Shown piece by piece: positions 40,638-44,182 of a stretch of DNA of 44,182 nucleotides. The DNA is from an uncultured Sutterella sp. GTDB lineage: Bacteria > Pseudomonadota > Gammaproteobacteria > Burkholderiales > Burkholderiaceae_F. Positions within the stretch are counted from its first letter, which is position 1. The number at the start of each line of letters is the position of its first letter. A program made the position numbers and the translations under genes. The stretch spans positions 1 through 44,182 of the forward strand of contig CAJMEC010000013.1 in the NCBI GenBank assembly GCA_905212345.1. The letters are read 5' to 3'. Below the pieces are notes generated by a model. It was not told the origin of the DNA. It searched no databases and worked only from the letters and a program-made list of their open reading frames with translations.

Positions 40638-41888
40638 ATGCCCTATTGGAAAGCACTGGTCTGGTTTTTGACCATCACTTCTGTTTTTATGTCGGCTAGC
40701 TACACGATGCTCGTGCCTTTCCTGCCGATGTACTTGATTGACGAATTGGGCGTCGCGCAAAGCGACGTCAATATTTGGTCAGGTCTTATTTTTTCCATTT
40801 CGTTTTTGATCAGTGCCATCATGGCTCCGATCTGGGGAGCGCTCTCCGATAAGAAAAGCCACAAAGCGATGGCCGTGCGCGCGGCAGCCTGTTTGGCCAT
40901 CTCGTACGTTTGGGGCGGTTTTGTGCAAACCCCGTGGGAGCTTTTTGCCATGCGAAGCTTCCAGGGCTTTTCCGCCGGCCTATGGCCGGCTTGCTTAGCC
41001 ATCATGACTTCGACGGCTCCGAGAGAAAAGATGGGATGGTGTTTGGGCCTCATGCAAGGCGGCTCAACCGCTGGCGGCGTCTTCGGACCTCTGATCGGGG
41101 GCGTTCTGGCAGAAGTGTTTGGTATGCGCGCATCGTTTTATTTTGCCGGTGCCGCTTTGGGTCTGATTGCTTTAGGTTTAATCGTCTTCATTAAGGGCGG
41201 CGAACAAAAGAAAGTGGTCAAGACGGCGGAAAAGAAAAAGAGCGGTGGCTCCATGAAGCTTCTTAAAGTGCCGGTCATTCAGCGCATGCTTTTTGCCGCG
41301 GCGGTCGTTCAGCTTGCCGTTATGTTGGTTCAACCGGTTTTGCCCCTTTACATTGCTGAATTGCAAGGTTCAATGGACAACATCGTGATGGTTTCCGGCA
41401 TCGTCTTCTCGGTTGTCGGCATTTCGGGCGTTTTCGCCGCTCCGATGTGGGGACGGTTGGGTACTAATATCGGCTATCGTTGGGCGTTGTATGTGGCTTT
41501 GTTGGGCGGCGGCATTTTCGGTGTCGTGCAGGCAATCCCCGGTGAAATCACTCCCTTTGTCATTTGGCGTTTTGTCGGTGGTATTTTCTTTGCGGGTATC
41601 TTCCCGGCCATTAACGCGCTTTTTGCCGAAAATACCCTGCCAAGTGAGCGCGGACGAATTTATGGTTTAAGTTATGCTGCCCAGCAAATTGGCTCGGTCG
41701 CCGGCCCGATTTTAGGCGGTCTGATGGCCACCTACTGGAGCAACTCCATTGTGGTGATGGCGCACGGTTTTGTCATGATTCTTTTGGTGATCATGCTCTA
41801 TCTGAAGCGACCGAAGAATCAAGATCCGGGCAACGGTGAAACAATCAACGTTGAGTCCGATTCTGCTGAAGAGACAAAAACAGCCTAA
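40638..41888 (+). CDS. MFS drug:H+ antiporter (MdtG-like)
   Basis: A 416-aa major facilitator with 12 TMs. The TM2-TM3 loop motif A is GALSDKKSHKAM (with Ser and Lys in place of parts of GxxaDRxGRR). The TM4 Arg is present, and the TM5 antiporter motif region reads GGSTAGGVFGPLIGG. N-terminal wording (VPFLPMYLIDELGV, NIWSGLIFSISFLISAI) resembles MdtG-type multidrug exporters. I start at the ATG 40638 (MPYWK), which has GGGGA upstream, rather than 36 nt earlier. It ends in an acidic tail. The substrate is unknown. Confidence 0.85.
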   Translation: MPYWKALVWFLTITSVFMSASYTMLVPFLPMYLIDELGVAQSDVNIWSGLIFSISFLISAIMAPIWGALSDKKSHKAMAVRAAACLAISYVWGGFVQTPWELFAMRSFQGFSAGLWPACLAIMTSTAPREKMGWCLGLMQGGSTAGGVFGPLIGGVLAEVFGMRASFYFAGAALGLIALGLIVFIKGGEQKKVVKTAEKKKSGGSMKLLKVPVIQRMLFAAAVVQLAVMLVQPVLPLYIAELQGSMDNIVMVSGIVFSVVGISGVFAAPMWGRLGTNIGYRWALYVALLGGGIFGVVQAIPGEITPFVIWRFVGGIFFAGIFPAINALFAENTLPSERGRIYGLSYAAQQIGSVAGPILGGLMATYWSNSIVVMAHGFVMILLVIMLYLKRPKNQDPGNGETINVESDSAEETKTA

Positions 41889-41907
41889 ATAATTACAGGC
41901 TAATCCG

Positions 41908-41944
41908 AAGGCTCTAGGGACCATCCCGAGAGCCTTTTGTTTTA
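41908..41944 (+). terminator. Terminator after the MFS gene
   Basis: The stem AAGGCTCTAGGG/CCCGAGAGCCTT (one mismatch) with a 5-nt loop is followed by TTGTTTT. Confidence 0.75.
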
Positions 41945-42067
41945 GTCACAAAGGTTTATGACTTTAAGCAAAGATTGTTATTTTTCCTTTTTAATCAACA
42001 CAGAAAAGTTTGTGTGAGCCTTCAATCTTGATAGACTAAGATCGGACTCATTTTTACGGAGGCTCCT

Positions 42068-43897
42068 ATGGATACGTCAACCGGCGTGAACGCTGTAACA
42101 ATTGTTTTCGCCGCTCTCTGCGTTTTTGCGATCGCTTACCGTTTCTACGGTTTGTTTATCGCTCAGAAAGTTCTCAATGTCAATGAAGCCCGTCAAACGC
42201 CCGCTATGCGTTATTCTGACGGACAAGACTATGTCCCCACAAACAAGTATGTGCTCTTTGGGCACCACTTTGCCGCCATTGCCGCGGCCGGTCCTCTTCT
42301 CGGACCGGTGCTTGCCGCGCAATTCGGTTACATGCCGGGACTATTGTGGATTTTGATCGGCTGCGTGCTCGCCGGCGGCGTCCACGATATGGTTGTGCTC
42401 TTTTGCTCAGTCCGCCACCGTGGCCGCTCCTTAGCTCACATCGCAACCACTGAAATTGACAAAACCACTGGACTGGTGGCCGCTTGGGCCGTGCTCGCGA
42501 TTTTGATTTTGACCTTGGCCGGTCTTTCCATCGCTGTGGTCAACGCCATGCACAATTCGCTTTGGTCCACCTATACAGTCGCGGCAACCATTCCTATCGC
42601 CATCATCATGGGCCTTTACATGCAAGTTTGGCGTAAGGGTGATGTTAAGGGCGCAACCTTAATCGGTGTTGTTTTGCTCTTTTTGTGCATTCTGTCCGGT
42701 CCGTGGGTTGCCTCTCATCCCGAATATTTCGGTTGGCTTGACATTGACAAACCGGCTATGAGCCTTTTGATCCCGATTTACGGTTTCTTGGCTTCTGTGC
42801 TACCGGTTTGGCTCTTGCTCCTACCGCGTGACTACCTGTCCACGTTCCTAAAGATCGGTACTATCGCCGCCTTAGCGATCGGTATCGTTTTCGTGATGCC
42901 GCATTTCCAAATGCCCGCTTTCACGGAATTCGTCAAGGGTGGTGGTCCGATCGTCGGCGGTCCGGTTATTCCTTTCATTTTCATCACGATTGCCTGCGGT
43001 GCTTTGTCCGGTTTCCACGCAACGATCGGTACCGGTACTACACCGAAGATGATCTCCAACGAGCGTGACGTACTCTTTGTCGGTTACGGCGCTATGTTGA
43101 TGGAAGGCTTTGTAGCTGTTATGGCTTTGGTTGCCGCTTGCGTGTTGGTCCCTGCCGACTACTTCGCCATTAACGCGCCTGCTGATAAATTTGCCGCGCT
43201 TGGCATGGCTGTGCAAGAGCTGCCGCACTTAGAAGCCCAAGTCCAGGAAAGCCTGATGGCCCGCCCGGGCGGCTCCGTTTCTTTGGCTGTTGGCATGGCT
43301 CACATCTTCTCTCAGATTCCCTTTATGGAAAATCTGATGGCCTATTGGTACCACTTCGCCATTATGTTTGAAGCGGTGTTCATCTTGACGGCTGTGGACG
43401 CCGGCACCCGTGTTGGTCGTTTCTTCCTGCAGGAAATGATGGGCAAGGTTTGGCCGAAGTTCTCCGACAAACAATGGTGGCCCGGCATCATCATCACCTC
43501 GGTGATCTTTACGGGTTCTTGGGGCTACCTCGTTTACTCGGGCGATATCAGCTCCATCTGGCCGCTCTTTGGTATTTGCAACCAATTGCTCGCCTCGGTG
43601 ACGCTTTTGATCGGCACAACGGTTATTCTTCGTTTGAACAAGACCAAATATGCCCCGATCACGGGTGTCCCCGGTATTTTGATGACCATCATCACGATCT
43701 GGGCCGGCTGCTGGTTGGTGATTAATCAATACTTGCCGGCCGGTCAATACTTACTGGCTTCGCTTTCTGTCATCGTGATGCTTCTGATGCTCTTTGTGAT
43801 CATTGGCACACTGCGTCGTTGGTCCGTGCTCTTGAATATCAAGACCACCACTCATGACAGCTATGGTGTTGAAGTTAAAGCGATTGTGAACGAATAA
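42068..43897 (+). CDS. cstA: CstA-family peptide/pyruvate transporter
   Basis: A 609-aa inner-membrane protein with about 15 hydrophobic segments. It begins with the conserved CstA region (YRFYGLFIAQKVL at 25-37, DGQDYVPTNKYVLFGHHFAAIAAAGPLLGPVLAAQFGY at about 51-88) and has the SGFHATIGTGTTPKM segment near 315. CstA was found as a carbon-starvation peptide transporter in E. coli, and related BtsT imports pyruvate; either is possible here. The length is nearer the shorter Bacillus-type form than E. coli CstA (about 700). GGAGGCTCCT precedes the ATG. It is the only gene between its promoter region and a strong terminator. Confidence 0.92.
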   Translation: MDTSTGVNAVTIVFAALCVFAIAYRFYGLFIAQKVLNVNEARQTPAMRYSDGQDYVPTNKYVLFGHHFAAIAAAGPLLGPVLAAQFGYMPGLLWILIGCVLAGGVHDMVVLFCSVRHRGRSLAHIATTEIDKTTGLVAAWAVLAILILTLAGLSIAVVNAMHNSLWSTYTVAATIPIAIIMGLYMQVWRKGDVKGATLIGVVLLFLCILSGPWVASHPEYFGWLDIDKPAMSLLIPIYGFLASVLPVWLLLLPRDYLSTFLKIGTIAALAIGIVFVMPHFQMPAFTEFVKGGGPIVGGPVIPFIFITIACGALSGFHATIGTGTTPKMISNERDVLFVGYGAMLMEGFVAVMALVAACVLVPADYFAINAPADKFAALGMAVQELPHLEAQVQESLMARPGGSVSLAVGMAHIFSQIPFMENLMAYWYHFAIMFEAVFILTAVDAGTRVGRFFLQEMMGKVWPKFSDKQWWPGIIITSVIFTGSWGYLVYSGDISSIWPLFGICNQLLASVTLLIGTTVILRLNKTKYAPITGVPGILMTIITIWAGCWLVINQYLPAGQYLLASLSVIVMLLMLFVIIGTLRRWSVLLNIKTTTHDSYGVEVKAIVNE

Positions 43898-43918
43898 CTT
43901 CCATCACCACCTTAACCA

Positions 43919-43955
43919 ACGCGTCCGATTGCAAAAAGTCGGACGCGTTTTTTTA
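43919..43955 (+). terminator. Terminator of cstA
   Basis: The 10-bp perfect stem ACGCGTCCGA/TCGGACGCGT with a 10-nt loop is followed by T7. Confidence 0.88.
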
Positions 43956-44182
43956 TGAAAAAAAATTTCTCAACATTTGATCTATTGAGAATTTAATAGA
44001 GGTTAACACTGCTGGCCAAATTAAAAATGTGCATAGCCTGCTTTGATGGTCCTGTTTCCAATAAATACAGGGCTACAAAAAGGTTGCCTCAAAAGTAGGC
44101 CCTACCTGCGTTTTCTAATTAAAAACAAGCTCCATTTGCGGTATGTTTTTTGGAGGGGCTTGCTTTGGGATCCTGAAATCCG
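43956..44182. other. Unassigned right-edge region with several inverted repeats
   Basis: No gene is visible in 227 bp. It holds CCTG/CAGG (44051-44054/44068-44071), GCCT/AGGC with outer GGT/ACC (about 44082-44105), and CAAGC-TCCA paired with TGGA-GCTTG (44126-44162, bulged). They may belong to the leader or terminator of a gene beyond the window. I see no transposon ends that I can name. Confidence 0.4.

Noticed and set aside
43229..43747. A 172-codon frame opposite cstA
   Set aside because: Composition rich in His, Asp and Arg is an antisense artefact of a hydrophobic transporter gene.
43956..44182. An insertion-sequence end at the right edge
   Set aside because: No transposase frame, no matching inverted terminal repeats and no target duplication are visible.

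Overview
The window reads as one stretch of chromosome from a betaproteobacterium. Close matches to ParE, FtsK, LolA, UvrB, DarP, PNPase, TrmD and the ISC proteins, together with the neighbour orders rpsO-pnp, orn-M48-rsgA and phosphatase-isc, point to Burkholderiales. The moderate GC content and the transport and amino-acid gene content would suit a gut Sutterellaceae member such as Parasutterella, but that rank is inference. I see no phage, insertion sequence, CRISPR array or rRNA. About 41 protein genes and 2 tRNAs fill nearly all of the sequence.

Layout. 1-960: 5' part of parE (minus), tRNA-Arg(CCT) (minus) and tRNA-Asn(GTT) (plus). 1072-6458: an accessory-looking cluster. A tightly packed operon (argH-like lyase, ornithine-cyclodeaminase-family dehydrogenase, class I aminotransferase) faces away from an amino acid permease that has a strong promoter, an operator-like direct repeat and a long structured leader. 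6617-8119: an isolated UxaA/GarD/SuyB-family lyase. 8249-13771: ftsK-lolA diverging from trxB-smr-nitroreductase. 14027-17318: carbonic anhydrase, Nim-like flavin protein and uvrB (minus). 17415-18919: darP and a D-2-hydroxyacid dehydrogenase (plus). 18943-24511: a YbhGFSR-type ABC exporter operon ending in its TetR/CecR-like regulator, with the double ATPase YbhF split by a frame change. 24617-27962: rpsO-pnp and orn. 27985-31057: an M48/Ste24-like membrane protein with a destroyed active site, then rsgA. 31164-32495: a PotE-like antiporter. 32636-38864: iscS-iscU-iscA-hscB-hscA-fdx-iscX running into trmD and rplS, without iscR. 39136-43897: LMW phosphatase, esterase, MFS exporter and CstA-type peptide/pyruvate transporter.

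How the genes fit together. Most is core metabolism: Fe-S assembly, RNA turnover with ribosomal proteins, cell division and lipoprotein sorting, and DNA repair. The least explained unit is the lyase-dehydrogenase-aminotransferase-permease cluster. Its ArgH-like enzyme keeps the catalytic residues of the superfamily but has changed the residues expected to hold the arginine half of argininosuccinate, so I propose an uncharacterised pathway for another N-substituted amino acid. Other points worth following are the catalytically dead M48 protein, the split ybhF, the missing iscR, and a roughly 100-nt hairpin in the pnp leader that resembles the RNase III autoregulatory stem known from enteric bacteria.
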